From Pisolithus tinctorius (taxonomy: Eukaryota > Basidiomycota > Agaricomycetes > Boletales > Pisolithaceae), in the NCBI GenBank assembly GCA_024663395.1, contig JANFAH010000001.1, forward strand, positions 5,456,001 through 5,520,000: 64,000 nucleotides of DNA, in the 5' to 3' direction. The notes below the pieces were generated by a model that was not told the DNA's origin, did not search any database, and saw nothing but the letters and a program-made list of their open reading frames with translations. The position numbers and the translations under genes were made by a program. Below are positions 50,601 to 60,940 of the stretch, piece by piece (the stretch's first letter is position 1; every line of letters begins with the position of its first letter).

Positions 50601-51620
50601 TCGACTGCCATAGCCCCAGATAAAAAGGAAGCGATCAAGAGTTTCATGAAGATAAAAAACCGGACTCTAGTGTTCACAGACGGGTCGTGCACCGAAGGAG
50701 GAGTTGGTGCAGCGGCAGTCTTGTACGTAGACTACCAACACATCGTCACCCTACGCTACCGGCTAGGCAGCGCGTCGGAACACACAGTCTTCGAGGCGGA
50801 AGCGGCAGCCTTGCTCCTGGCAGCCCATCTTCTGGCTACTAGGGACGAGGTCGACTTCCCAGCCTCCATACTTGCGGATAATCAAGCGGTTATACGATCC
50901 AGTGAGCGACCGTCAGCCAAACCCGGGCACTATCTACTTATGCGCTTCAGGTCAATGATTCAAGATATACGCATAAACGAACGCCTGACAAAAAAGGACA
51001 TCACCCTACAGTGGATAGCGGGCCACATGGAAATAGAAGGTAACGAACTAGCGGACAGAGAAGCCAAACTAGCAGCGAAGGGAGACGTACCCAACAGTCC
51101 GCCAGAAGACCTCCCGCCGACACTAGCAGAACGTCTACCCATCAGCGTCTCAACCCTAAAGCAAGCCTACGCAGCCAAGCTTAAAAGCCTCTGGAACAGA
51201 GAATGGCGGAGATCCCCGCGTCACAGTAGGATCTCTCGCATCGACCCATTCCTGCCCAGTGACTCGTTCGTAAAACTAACCGCCCCGCTCCCTAAAAGAC
51301 AGTCAGGCCTGTACGTTCAACTCCGTACAGGTCACATCCCGCTCAATAAACACTTGCACCGCCTCAAACGCAGCGATACACCTCTCTGCCTGCAATGCGG
51401 CGAGACTACCCCAGAAGATGTACACCACTTTTTGTTCCAGTGCCCAAGGTACGACAGGGAAAGGCACGTTCTCCGTAACGCCTTGGGTAGGGACGCCAGT
51501 TCGCTGTCGTACGTCCTGTCAAACGCTAGAGCACAGCCTCATCTCCTCAAATACGTGTCAAACACGAAACGACTAAAGGAAACATTCGGTGAGATGTATA
51601 AAAGCAGACGAGACACCTGA
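47682..51620 (+). CDS. LINE ORF2: endonuclease, reverse transcriptase, RNase H (one in-frame TGA)
   Basis: This is a polyprotein of 1312 codons with a single TGA at codon 731 (49872-49874). Both sides of it are open in the same frame. Residues 1-230 are an AP-type endonuclease (IWQQNLNTS, DIVALQEPP, WAGDFNRHHPMWD). The reverse transcriptase has YKAPGPDGVANIVF (about 483), YRPIALLNTTAKLL, GGRPGRSTEDSLI, ALFLDIEGAFPNA, GQGDPLSMILYVIY and the catalytic FVDD at 705-708. RNase H starts near residue 996 with FTDGSCTEGG, then FEAEAAALLLAAH, LADNQAVI and GNELADREAK, supplying the D-E-D-D set. The C-terminal knuckle is CLQCGETTPEDVHHFLFQC. The TGA is followed by DDGG, and Trp is the likely original (TGG to TGA). 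As it stands, translation stops just after the catalytic RT motif, so this copy should not be autonomous unless the stop is read through. Confidence 0.88.
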
Positions 51621-52212
51621 TAAAGCCCTAGCACAGGTAACACGACCGCTCCCCCGAGTCTACCAAATAGACTGTCCACCCCACACCTCACCGGGCTACC
51701 GCCTAAAAACCACAATAAACCACGACCTCATCCCCACTCGACTCGTTCGACTTGTACACGCCCCAACCCCTCGCTCCATCACTCCCATCAAACCCCAAAA
51801 AAAAAAAAAAAAACCCTCGGCTTAAAAGCTGCTTCCGTTCACAAGCTCCCCAGACACCTCACCCTACCATAATACCGCCAACGCTGCAAAAATGCAGTCC
51901 CTACAACATAGTCATCAAACAGCAGAGCTAAAGAACGCGATGTTTCCCTTACCAGCTTGCCTAACAGCAGCCGAATTAGTGTAGCCTCAGTTTAGTGTCT
52001 AGAAACGTCATAAGCCTACCCCACTCCAAGGCGGAGTGTCTAAAACGGCCGGCGGGAACGGAGGACTGGTGGGGGGCCGTAGGCCCTGCCACCAGGGCAT
52101 TCACTCGCTTGTGGGAGTAGGCGGGCCACAGGGGGCCACCACTAGACAGCATAAACAAACGATAGTATAGTGCGACATAGGTTCGTTAGAACCTCATGCA
52201 CTTAAAACAATG

Positions 52213-52216
<4 letters not shown>

Positions 52217-52244
<28 letters not shown>
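52217..52244 (+). repeat. LINE poly(A) tail
   Basis: A run of 28 A directly precedes the right target-site duplication, whose first A bases merge with the tail. This is the expected 3' end of target-primed insertion. Confidence 0.85.
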
Positions 52245-52245
<1 letters not shown>

Positions 52246-52255
52246 GTTTGCAAAG
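52242..52255 (+). repeat. right target-site duplication of the LINE
   Basis: A 14-bp copy of aaacgtttgcaaag. The first few A bases are shared with the poly(A) tail, so the unambiguous core is acgtttgcaaag. P450 coding sequence resumes at 52256. Confidence 0.85.
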
Positions 52256-52967
52256 GGCTGAAATATGTGACAGCATGTGTAATGGAATCCAATAGGTTGA
52301 TTCGTACGTCTCGACTCTTTACACCTAGCCATCCTCATTTGTTCACGCGCCTATTGTAAATGTGCTGTCATCTCGCTCACATGTTTGGTAGCGGCAACGG
52401 TGTACCTCGGCCGAGCGACGACGACAACGGAAATTCACATTACAATCAGACGTCCAAGGCCCGAGACAATTGTTATCCCAAAGGACGCGATGGTAGTCAT
52501 TGATCAATTCTCCATCCGTGCGTAATAAAACAATAAATTCATCCTGTCAGTCTAACCGGTTGGGTTTGCTGACGGGTTACACCGATACAGTTCACAACCC
52601 AATCGACTTCCCGGCACCAGACGTTTACAATCCTTCTCGTTTCTTGGATGAAGTAGACAGTGACATGCCTATGACCATCTTTGGCACTGGTCCGCGGGCA
52701 TGTCTTGGCAGGAAATTTGCGATGACGGAAATGGTGTGCTTCATTGCGCTTTTTCTGAGGGATTGGAAGGTGGATGTTGTACCAGAAGACCTGGTGAACG
52801 TCGAGCGTGAGGCTCTCAAGGGTTCACGAACTCAAGCCACCGGGACCAAGATGAGCGAGAAAGAGAAAAGAGAAAGGTTGCAGGAGCGACTCATGTCTGA
52901 TGCGATGCTCAGAGGGACAACATTCGCGTTGGGAAAAGTGAGATTATGTGTGAGCGCAAGACACTAG

Positions 52968-54008
52968 CACTTGATAGAGACCGTTGTTGTATTCGGTGTG
53001 TTACCTGCTGATTGCCGTATTGGTGTATAATATCTTGTACAGTTCGCGGGTTGGAAAACCGCTTGCTTTACGCTCCGTATATGGCGGAAGGTCAGAGAGT
53101 TGGTGTCCAATATTCTTATCTACTTGGGAGAATGGTTCACGTCCTCAGTGCTATGTTAGAGGCCGTGACTACACAAATTGTGGCGCCAAAGAATTACACT
53201 TGTTGGCTTCCACTTCGGGAGTACTGTCGGCTCTGTATGACTTGGAGTATCGGAAAATAGTTTGGTTCCTTCAGGACCGCAATGATTCCTCTCGCGACTG
53301 TCTGGTAAAGCGCCAGCTTATGCTCTCGTACATAACTGTTGGCCCCACAGTAAAGGAGTGCTAGAATTGATACGGACCGAGTTGACCTTGCATAGACATG
53401 ACACAGTGCAGAAGCCAATGGTCGGTGACGACCTGCCTCAAGCCACAGATTGAAGCTCTTCGATCATGCTCTTGGCGAATTGTTGATCGAGTCGCTGCTG
53501 ACATTCATAGACGACCGCGATCCAACGGCCAATAGTCGTGGGACGGAAAAAAATTACTTATCGATCCTAACTGTGGATTTTTCCCGCTTGGGTCGTAGAT
53601 CCCCCTCATGGCTACACCTGACACGCTGTGAGTCATGATGGCCCGATCAACTGCGGCCATCTCAAGCTGGTAGCAATTCGAGAAGATTAAAGTGACGTAT
53701 ACTCACTTTTGGGTTGACGTCCCCGGCATGCGTTTGAGATGTCCTCGAACTGCGGCGGACTCGATCAACACCCAGATGTAAAGTAATGATGAAGTGTATT
53801 TGCAATTCCAAGTTCGGTGCCTACGAAATGTCTCATCAACAGATCGTCGCATGTTGCGACGAAAGATGATCTATAGCGACAACTGGTATCGGGATGTGAC
53901 ACATAACATTAACGTAGCTTATGCACTGCAGTAGCACCTAGCACAAACAAGCGCAGATGTGCTTGACGGCGCCCAACCCGGCCTGAACTCTGAAGATCGA
54001 ACCGTCTG
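52968..54008. other. spacer between P450 3' end and DUF6533 copy B
   Basis: No gene is supported. From about 53810 the sequence parallels 57150 onward (caagttcggNgcc, atgtctcatcaacagat), the shared 3' flank of the duplicated unit. Confidence 0.5.
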
Positions 54009-55880
54009 TCATGCGTGCGTGCTCGCATGCGACGCCATCAGCGAGCGGGACGCAAAGTTGATCGGCTCTATCTCTCGACTCGGCGCGTCGTGGGATGGTC
54101 GGGCGAAACTTTCTCGGGTGTGAATTATCAGTCGCGAGGCCTGGTCATCATCCAATAATTGATTCATAAAGTGGGTGTACTCAGGATGGAACTTACACAG
54201 AAAGAGTAGATGGCTATAATTATCCTGTAGCAACGTGGTAAAGTCAACTATACGATCTAGACAAAAGAACTAGAGACATACGGAGCAGTGACGGTGACAA
54301 TAGTCGTGCGGTAGAGAGCGATGAGCGGAACGGTGGAAACCAATATTCCTAGGTTCAGGAGGTATGCGGTTAGTTCTCTATTTGAAGCACACAGCACATT
54401 CGTGGGCTTACCAAACATACTGCGAGCCAAGGTCACAATCACCATCACTCTCTCCTATGAACCAAGGTAATGTAGAGAGCTACACTTACGGGAAATAGAA
54501 AAGCACGCTATCTCTGACCAAAGTTAGCGTTATTGGCTGAACGTTCCGGATTTCTTCCTTGATATTGGAGATCGTAAAATCCCTGAAATGTTTAAACCTC
54601 ATTCTCATACTCGAGCGGAGCAGGTGGAGCATGAGTCCAAGGAAAATCGCTACAGTAAAACATGAGATCCCTGATAACTTTTGAATAGGAGGACCAACTG
54701 GCGACAAGGATTGCCATGATACTTTTGGTTTGTCAGCTGTCTATTAGTGGGATAATGGTGAGGAATTCCTACCAGGCCGGGAGTGACAATGCAGGGTTTG
54801 CTTCTTCGCTAAGCATGCAACCTTGCCAGGGAATTCCGGCTGGAGGCTCAATCACCCTTTTCTCCATCCATGTGGCCAGTATAGCACATACGATGAATTC
54901 GATCTAAAACGTTTGCAGGTTACCTCATGAGGACCATACGTAAAGTTTTTTGCTGCAAGATTTACGGACCAAAATTTGAACTGGTTTAAAGATAGTGAAG
55001 GATCAAAGTAGGCGTGTGTAGGACAAATCATAACTCACTGATGACCACAGAGGCAAGAAAACCTTGGTGTTTTCGTAATCCCGTCGTGCCATGAAAGATT
55101 TGGTACATAGCATTAAGACGGATCACCAGGATAATGTTGACGAGCGCCGAGTACAGTACTTCCCCTCCACTAGTAACAAAGTGAACCAATGAGTGCAAAG
55201 TTGTGCATGGGGAACTCACAAAGTGAGAAAGTAGTAGTAAACCTTGCAGCTTGCGGCGTGAAATGGTTAGTATCTGCGAAATTGGTTCATGTGAGTACGT
55301 ACAACTAAAGATAGTGTCAGCCAGCGAAGAAATATGAACTGATTCGCATACAGGTACTGAGAGGCCCTGGCAGTTGTTCACTGGCATTCCATTGAATAGT
55401 GAGATACAGTGCAAGAAAGACGATGGATACCGTACCAGTAAAAAATCCCCTGTGAAAGTTGCTGTGACAGGATTACAGCTAGGATAGGAATGAAACTTAC
55501 ACAAGGTAAAGAGGAGCATAGTAACGGCCAAAAATAAAAAGTGTTTGAACAAGCATGCGACGAGCTCTGCCACGCCAAGACAGGTGTTCCTCTTCAGTGT
55601 TACGGTAATATCTCCAGATAAAGGGAATCTGCAAGATAATGCTGCGTCAGGACGCGAGCGCTGTCGATGAATGGAGCACAGTGCAGCAGACCTCTCTGTC
55701 GAGGTTGGTTAGGATGTCGTAGACGAGGAATGCCGTACAAGATACTGTCGCGGGTTCGGGGTAAGTGTGGGATCAAATGAGTAGCGGTGGATTTCGTTTA
55801 CTCGTAACATAGTTGACGAGACGAATCTGTTGGAGGTTGTCGTACAAGGTTTGAAGTTCGTCTTCTACTGTGGTGGACAT
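54009..55880 (-). CDS. DUF6533-type seven-helix membrane protein, copy B
   Basis: This is a paralogue of the copy at 41985-43860 with the same exon order. ATG at 55880 gives MSTTVEDELQTLYDNLQQ and IRLVNYVT. Exon 3 is IPFIWRYYRNTEEEHLSWRG and then RMLVQTLFIFGRYYAPLYLV. A membrane exon reads SGGEVLYSALVNIILVIRLN, and AMYQIFHGTTGLRKHQGF follows. Near the 3' end are FKHFRDFTISNIKEEIRN and a last exon ASRLIIHTRESFARPSHD, ending HASTHA at 54009-54011. Exons checked are open, so the gene may be functional. It lacks an adjacent intact P450; only a P450 5' fragment lies upstream, at about 56369. Confidence 0.6.
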
Positions 55881-55984
55881 GATGGACCTGCAGGTGAAGG
55901 TGCAGCTGACCACGGGATGGATCGATGGAATTTAGGACACTTCGGCCATCATATGCATCGCCGGATTGCTATACTCCTCTTTCG

Positions 55985-56170
55985 CGTTACAGTCACATCT
56001 CTAGATAAGGGGAATCTGCAAGGAAATGCTACCTCAGAAACGCATGCTAGACATGTCAAGTATTGAGGTGCAATGTTACAGACTTCTCTGTCGAGGTTGG
56101 CTAGGATGTCATGGATGAGGAACGCCGTACGAGATACTATCGCAGAGTGTGAAGCAAGTGCGGGATCAAA
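55985..56170 (-). pseudogene. stray DUF6533 exon fragment
   Basis: On the minus strand this carries the exon 2 piece AFLIHDILANLDREV (56085-56150) and a relic of the following intron and exon 3 start (gattccccttatctagagatgtgactgtaac, about 55990-56020, named here by position). There is no ATG exon and no membrane exons. It lies between two similar promoter-like stretches (catatgcatcg at about 55950 and tatatgcatcg at about 56255). A local duplication followed by deletion is the simplest cause. Confidence 0.6.
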
Positions 56171-56319
56171 TAAGCAGTGAGGTGCGGCTGACCTATGGAT
56201 TTTAATAGATGGAACCTGTAACACATCTTGGATGCCAGGTCAGCGGTATTCGGCCATTATATGCATCGTGATTGCAATATCATTGGTACCGCCTTTGGAC
56301 AGGCCATACATAACTATGG

Positions 56320-56525
56320 GCGCACATTCACACCCACTCCTCTAGCGATTGCACCGCCGGCCCTAAAACATGATTTTATCGTCGGCCTCACCCTCCGCTT
56401 GAATCAATTCTTGCATGGGCATCATGTCAGTCCAAGCTCGCAAACCCCCATCAAATTCATCTCACTGACTGCAAACAGAAAATCACCTGCCTTCCTGGTA
56501 TAAGACCATAGTTTGATCCAACCCG
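56320..56525 (+). pseudogene. P450 5' fragment, dead copy
   Basis: The sequence parallels 44000-44240: cacacccactcct, an ATG at about 56369, the end of the anchor exon (ttcttgcatgggcatcat), an intron, and then aaaatcacctgccttcctggtataagaccat, which matches the intact gene's exon 2 (NYLPGIRP). The anchor exon is broken by a stop, and similarity ends at about 56525. It proves that the P450 was once duplicated together with the DUF6533 gene. Confidence 0.7.
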
Positions 56526-57342
56526 TATCTCCGCGATGTCCTCATTCATTGTCGTTGTGTGCTTTAGCGGTCTAGAAACAAAAACGGGGGATGTGTAACG
56601 ATAGTTCTGATGTCGAGATTCCCTCTGAAACATTTCACTCTTCATTTGCGTCAACGGGGCACAGACTGACCTAAATTCGATCCTCGATTGGCCCGTGTTC
56701 CACGGTCCTACGGTAGACATCGATGAGCAGTGACTAAGGGACCACTGGCATCTCCATTGCCTAGAGTCCGTTTACTGGACCGCGTGGTCCCTTCCCCTAT
56801 GCGCACATGTACGATGATGTACCTACCGCTTCCGTGACGGCAGCCGTGGTGTGCCGTCGTGTCCATCCTGATAGATACTCCCAAATAGGGAGGGAGGCAC
56901 CGATGTTAGTGTAAGAATTGGTAGGGTGAGGTTTCCTGTACTAAACAAGGCTAGTCGGAGATCAAGAGAAGCCCTAAACAGAGAACTTACATATTAGGAG
57001 CGGCCTAAGTACCGCATTCCTAGACCAACGCGTCGTCAATAATGAGTTGATCGATGACAAGCTATGACGGACGCCCTGAGAGACATAATATAATTTACGA
57101 CATCATAGCTCTCAGCTTCAGCCTTGAACAAAGTTGCCCCAGTAATCGCAACTCCAAGTTCGGCGCCGACGGAATGCCTCATCAACAGATTATCACATAT
57201 TACAACAAAAGATGATCTACGGCGACAACTGGTACCGGGATGCAAGGCATAACAACACTGTAGCTCGCGCACCGCAGTAGCGCCCAACACAAACAGATAC
57301 GAATGTGCTTGACGGTACCCAACGCTGAAGGTCGAACGACTT
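56526..57342. other. spacer before DUF6533 copy C
   Basis: A motif-free 87-codon minus frame covers 56457-56720. From about 57150 the sequence is the shared 3' flank of the duplicated unit. No gene is seen. Confidence 0.5.
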
Positions 57343-59220
57343 TCACACATGCGTCCCCGCCTGCGATGCCATCAACGAGCCGGACGCAAAGCTGATTGGC
57401 CCAAACTCAAGAGTCGACGTGTCGTGGGATGCTCGGGACGCTCGGGCGAAACTTTCTCGGGTGTGAATTATTAGTCGCGAGGCCTGGTCATCATTCAACA
57501 ATTAATCCATGAAATGGGCATATTCAGAACGGAACTTACGCAGAAGGAGTACAGGGCTATAATTATCCTGTAGCAACGTGATGAAGTCAAGCATACGATT
57601 AAGAGAATAAACTAGAGACATACGGAGCAGTGACATTGGCAATAGTCGAGCGGTAGAGAGTGATGAGAGGAGCGGTGGAAACCAATATCCCTAGGTTCAG
57701 TAGGCATACAGTTAGTTCTCTATCTGAAGCACACGACGCTTTCGTGGGCTTACCAAACATGCTGCGAGTCAAGGTCACAATCTTTCCCGATGCATCAAGG
57801 GAATGTAGAGACTACACTTACGGGAAGTAGAACAGCACACTATCTCTGACCAACGTTCGCGTCATTGGCTGGATGTTCCGAATTTCTTCCTTGATATTGG
57901 AGATCGTGAAATCTCCGACATCTTTAAACCTTGATTTCATACTCGAGTAGAGCAGGCGGAGTGTGAGTCCAAGGAAAATTGCTACAGTAAAATATAAGAT
58001 CCTTGATAGCTTTTGAATAGAAGGACCAACTGGCAACCAGAATTGCTGTGATGCTTTTGGTTTGTTAGTCGTATGTGGTGGTATAATGGTGAAGAATTCC
58101 TACCAGGCCGGGAGTGACAGCGCAGCATTTGCTTCTTCGCTAAGCATGCAACCTTGCCAAGGAATTCCGGCTGGAGGCTCTATCACCCTTTTCTCCATCC
58201 ATGCGGCCAGTATAGCACATACGGTAATCTCGATCTAAAAAGGTTGCGAATTACTGTGAGGACCACATGTGAAGATTTCTGATGCAAGATTTACGAACTA
58301 TAAATTCAACTGGTTAAAAGAACGTGGAAGATCAAGATGCGCGTGGGTAGGACAAATCATGGCTCACTGATGACTACAGAGGCAAGAAAAACTTGGTGTT
58401 TTCGTAATCCCGTCGTGCCATGAAAGATTTGGTACATCGCATTAAGACGGATCACCAGGATAACGTTGACGAGCGTTGAGTACAGTACTTCCCCTCCACT
58501 AGTAATAGAATAAGCCAATGAGTGCAAAGTTGTGCATGGGAGCTCACAGAGCGAAGATGTAGTAGTAAACCTTGCAGCTTTCGGTGTGAAATGGTTAGTA
58601 TCTGCAAATCCGCCCCATATGAATGCGTACAACTGATAATAACTTCAGTCAACGAAGAAATATGAACTCGCTAATTCACATACAGGTATAGAGAAGCCCT
58701 GGTGACTGTTCACTGGTATTCCGTTGAGTATGAGGACGCAGCGCGAGAAAGACGGTGGACACCGTACCAGCAAAAAAGCCCCTGCGTGAGTTGTTATGAC
58801 AGGACAATGGCTGGGAGAGGAATGAGACTTACACAAGGTAAAGAGGAGCATAGTAACGGCCAAAAATAAAAAGTGTTTGAACAAGCATGCGGCGAGCTCT
58901 GCCACGCCACGACAAGTGCTCCTCTTTAGCGTTATGGTAATACAACCAGATAAGGGGAATCTACAAGAAAATGCTGCGTCAGGACGCAAGTGTTGCCAAA
59001 TATTGAGGCGCAGTGTAGCACACCTCTCTATCGAGGTTGGTTAGGATATCATAGACGAGGAATGCCACACAAGATACTATCGCGGAGTCCAGGGTAAGTG
59101 CTTGTAAGTGTGGGATCAAATGAGTAGCAGTGGATTTCATTTACTCGTAACATAGTTGAGGAGACGAATCTGTTGGAGGTTGTCGTACAAGACTTGAAGC
59201 TCGGCTTCTACTGTGGACAT
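57343..59220 (-). CDS. DUF6533-type seven-helix membrane protein, copy C
   Basis: This is the third paralogue. ATG at 59220 gives MSTVEAELQVLYDNLQQI and RLLNYVT. Exon 3 is IPLIWLYYHNAKEEHLSWRG and then RMLVQTLFIFGRYYAPLYLV. The membrane exon reads SGGEVLYSTLVNVILVIRLN. Downstream is SRFKDVGDFTISNIKEEIRN, and the last exon is ASRLIIHTRESFARASRAS, ending ASQAGTHV at the TGA 57343-57345. It shares the ARRMLVQTLFIFGRYYAPLYLV block with copy B and has AP where copy A has AL. B and C are therefore the more recent pair. No P450 is adjacent, but a trace of the P450 5' flank (cacacccgctcc) remains near 59396. Exons checked are open. Confidence 0.6.
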
Positions 59221-60940
59221 GATGGACCTGCAGGTGGAGGTGCAGCTGACCACGGGGTGAATCAATGGAACCTATAACGCACCTTCGAATTCGGGCCAGG
59301 CCAGCGCGGCAGTATTCAACCTTCGGCCATCATATCACCGGATTGCATCCATAATAGTATCGCCTTTTACATCATAGATATGGGCACATGACAATCACAC
59401 CCGCTCCCCACTCTTCGCTGTTCATGTGAAGGGTATGTAGATACTAGTACCGTAGCGTGTAGATACGGACCAGCACAATGATTCAATTTGTATCATTGTA
59501 GTCCATGTCAAGCGCACCCTACGTTACTTAGTTAACCGAGATCGTACAGTAAGTATCAGGATGCAAGCCGTCGAGCTTGATTATTCCTATCGACGAGGCT
59601 ATGCGACGCACAGCCTAGTATGTACGGAACTGATGGCAGTCTTCCGAGGAACATGCTCGGTTATGGTATAATACATATGTAGTCCTAAAAATTTGCAGTG
59701 GCTCGTCATTCATTAACATCGTTGTCCAGAAACAAATCTTGTTGACGGAAATGGGGAATAAAAGGGAGCAAAGCAAGTCTCGATACACTTACCAAGGCAC
59801 CTACTCACCCCGAACCCAATTCTTGACGTGCTCCACAATCTCACGGCAGATCAAAGGCTCCCGCGGAAGGTATTCTTGAATTTGAAATTCCATTGCCGGA
59901 GTCGGTTTGCTGCCGTGTGGTCGCTTCCCTCTTGCGAAATATCATTCGCACTCCCGTGATGGCCTGATGTCCGCTGCGGCGCCCATATTCCAAAGTGGGG
60001 ACTTTCCGAAGAAGAATGTCGGGGGTGTTGCACATGTTAGTGGCTGCCTATAGGTGCGCATGCTGACTTGGTGTAGTGCGAAGCTTGAGGTTACTTTGAG
60101 AGACGGACCAAGCAGGAGAATAAGTTACTTACATAACGAGTACTGAGCAAAGTTGCGAGGATGTGCCAGACGACGGGCCGGAATGGACGACCATGTGTGC
60201 GCAAAAGGATCCCCAGCCTCCTTCGTGTTATCGATCCGAACACGTAAGCGCCGTTCTATCGATTGGAGATCGAGTCGGTCACGGAAGTGAAAAGGTCGTT
60301 CCAACTACAAAAAAGAACCATCTAACGTTCCCGATGGTATGGACCTACCTAACTAGCCACCCACATCAGTCGCTGGTTCGTGATCCAAGCAGTTGACCCA
60401 GCAGTTTCCCTCCCTGAAAATCGAGATGAGCCTGTATCTCGCCATCAGTACTTCCAGTGGTTCTGGTTTTCGTAATCAAGGAGTTGAAAGCCCTCCAGGC
60501 GCTCCTGGACGCACGGAGAGAAAATACGTGATATATTTTTTCTGGGAATTCCAGCAACATATTGTTAAAATAATATTGGGCACTTGTGCTTCTATGGAGG
60601 GAGTGTTAGTTGATGAGGGTTTGTTTTATGAAAGTGATGCAGCAATTGTTTGTGGAAGATGGGTCCAGTTGGAGCAATCTGCGAAAGTGTGTACTGACAG
60701 TAATACAGAACATCAATGTTTATAGAAGTGGAAGAATGTCACCTTGTTTACAAGGTCACTCCAGCCCGAAAATCGAGACGCTTTTTTCGACATCCGCGCA
60801 TTTGCCTGTCAATCCACTCTGTGCAGCAAAACCCACCGCTCATCACAGCGCGAATGAGCCATTGCCGCAAGGGAATCGCAATTGTACTGAGGTAGACTGT
60901 ACAGTATTTTTATCTTTATCTACCATCAATCAGCCTCCAT
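59221..60940. other. spacer with one exon-like relic, then Helitron 3' flank
   Basis: An exon-like minus stretch at 59801-59900 reads AMEFQIQEYLPREPLICREI and ends VKNWVRGE before a TAG. I cannot connect it to other exons or name a family, and ggtgagtag may instead be a splice donor. The rest holds short frames without motifs. The 3' end of the Helitron should lie in 60300-60940, but I could not find a convincing hairpin plus CTAR end. Confidence 0.35.

Larger units (their letters stand above)
45624..52241 (+). mobile_element. Non-LTR retrotransposon (LINE, Tad/I-like with RNase H), near full length
   Basis: The element lies in the same orientation as the host P450. It has a 5' UTR of about 206 nt, a gag-like ORF1 (45830-47692), ORF2 with endonuclease, reverse transcriptase, RNase H and a C-terminal zinc knuckle (47682-51620), a 3' UTR of about 0.6 kb with an internal 17-A run (51797-51813), and a terminal 28-A tail (52217-52244). 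It is bounded by 14-bp target duplications. The order EN-RT-RNase H-CCHC places it in the I/Tad group of LINEs. Clade assignment within that group needs phylogeny. The only coding damage I found is one in-frame TGA in ORF2. Confidence 0.9.
44071..52967 (+). pseudogene. Cytochrome P450 gene split by a LINE
   Basis: This is a microsomal P450 monooxygenase. The N-terminal anchor is FATVIALYLTYRLYRFLHGL. The 5' part runs through NYLPGIRPLFDPTVPPGNF, YEVLSSVPILSGTPFYYLR, the C-helix HGEDWKRHRRAVVPAFN and DPLIIRFTFVILSRCGFG. The I-helix AGHETT is restored by splicing an intron at about 45374-45420. After an acceptor at cccctag (45604) the exon is cut at 45623 by the LINE and resumes at 52256 as LKYVTACVMESNRLIR, the K-helix ExxR. 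Next come PETIVIPKDAMVVIDQ, DVYNPSRFLDE (PxRF-like) and the haem loop FGTGPRACLGRKFA with the Cys ligand, ending at the TAG 52965-52967. Apart from the insertion I saw no stop or frameshift, so the gene was intact when it was hit. Without the insert the gene would be about 2.3 kb. Confidence 0.82.

Noticed and set aside
51797..51813. 17-A run as the end of a separate inserted element
   Set aside because: No target duplication flanks it. The matched duplications are at 45610 and 52242, so it lies inside the LINE.
60345..60375. CTAG followed by T on the minus strand as the Helitron 3' end
   Set aside because: No stable hairpin sits 10-12 nt upstream of it, so the terminus stays undefined.
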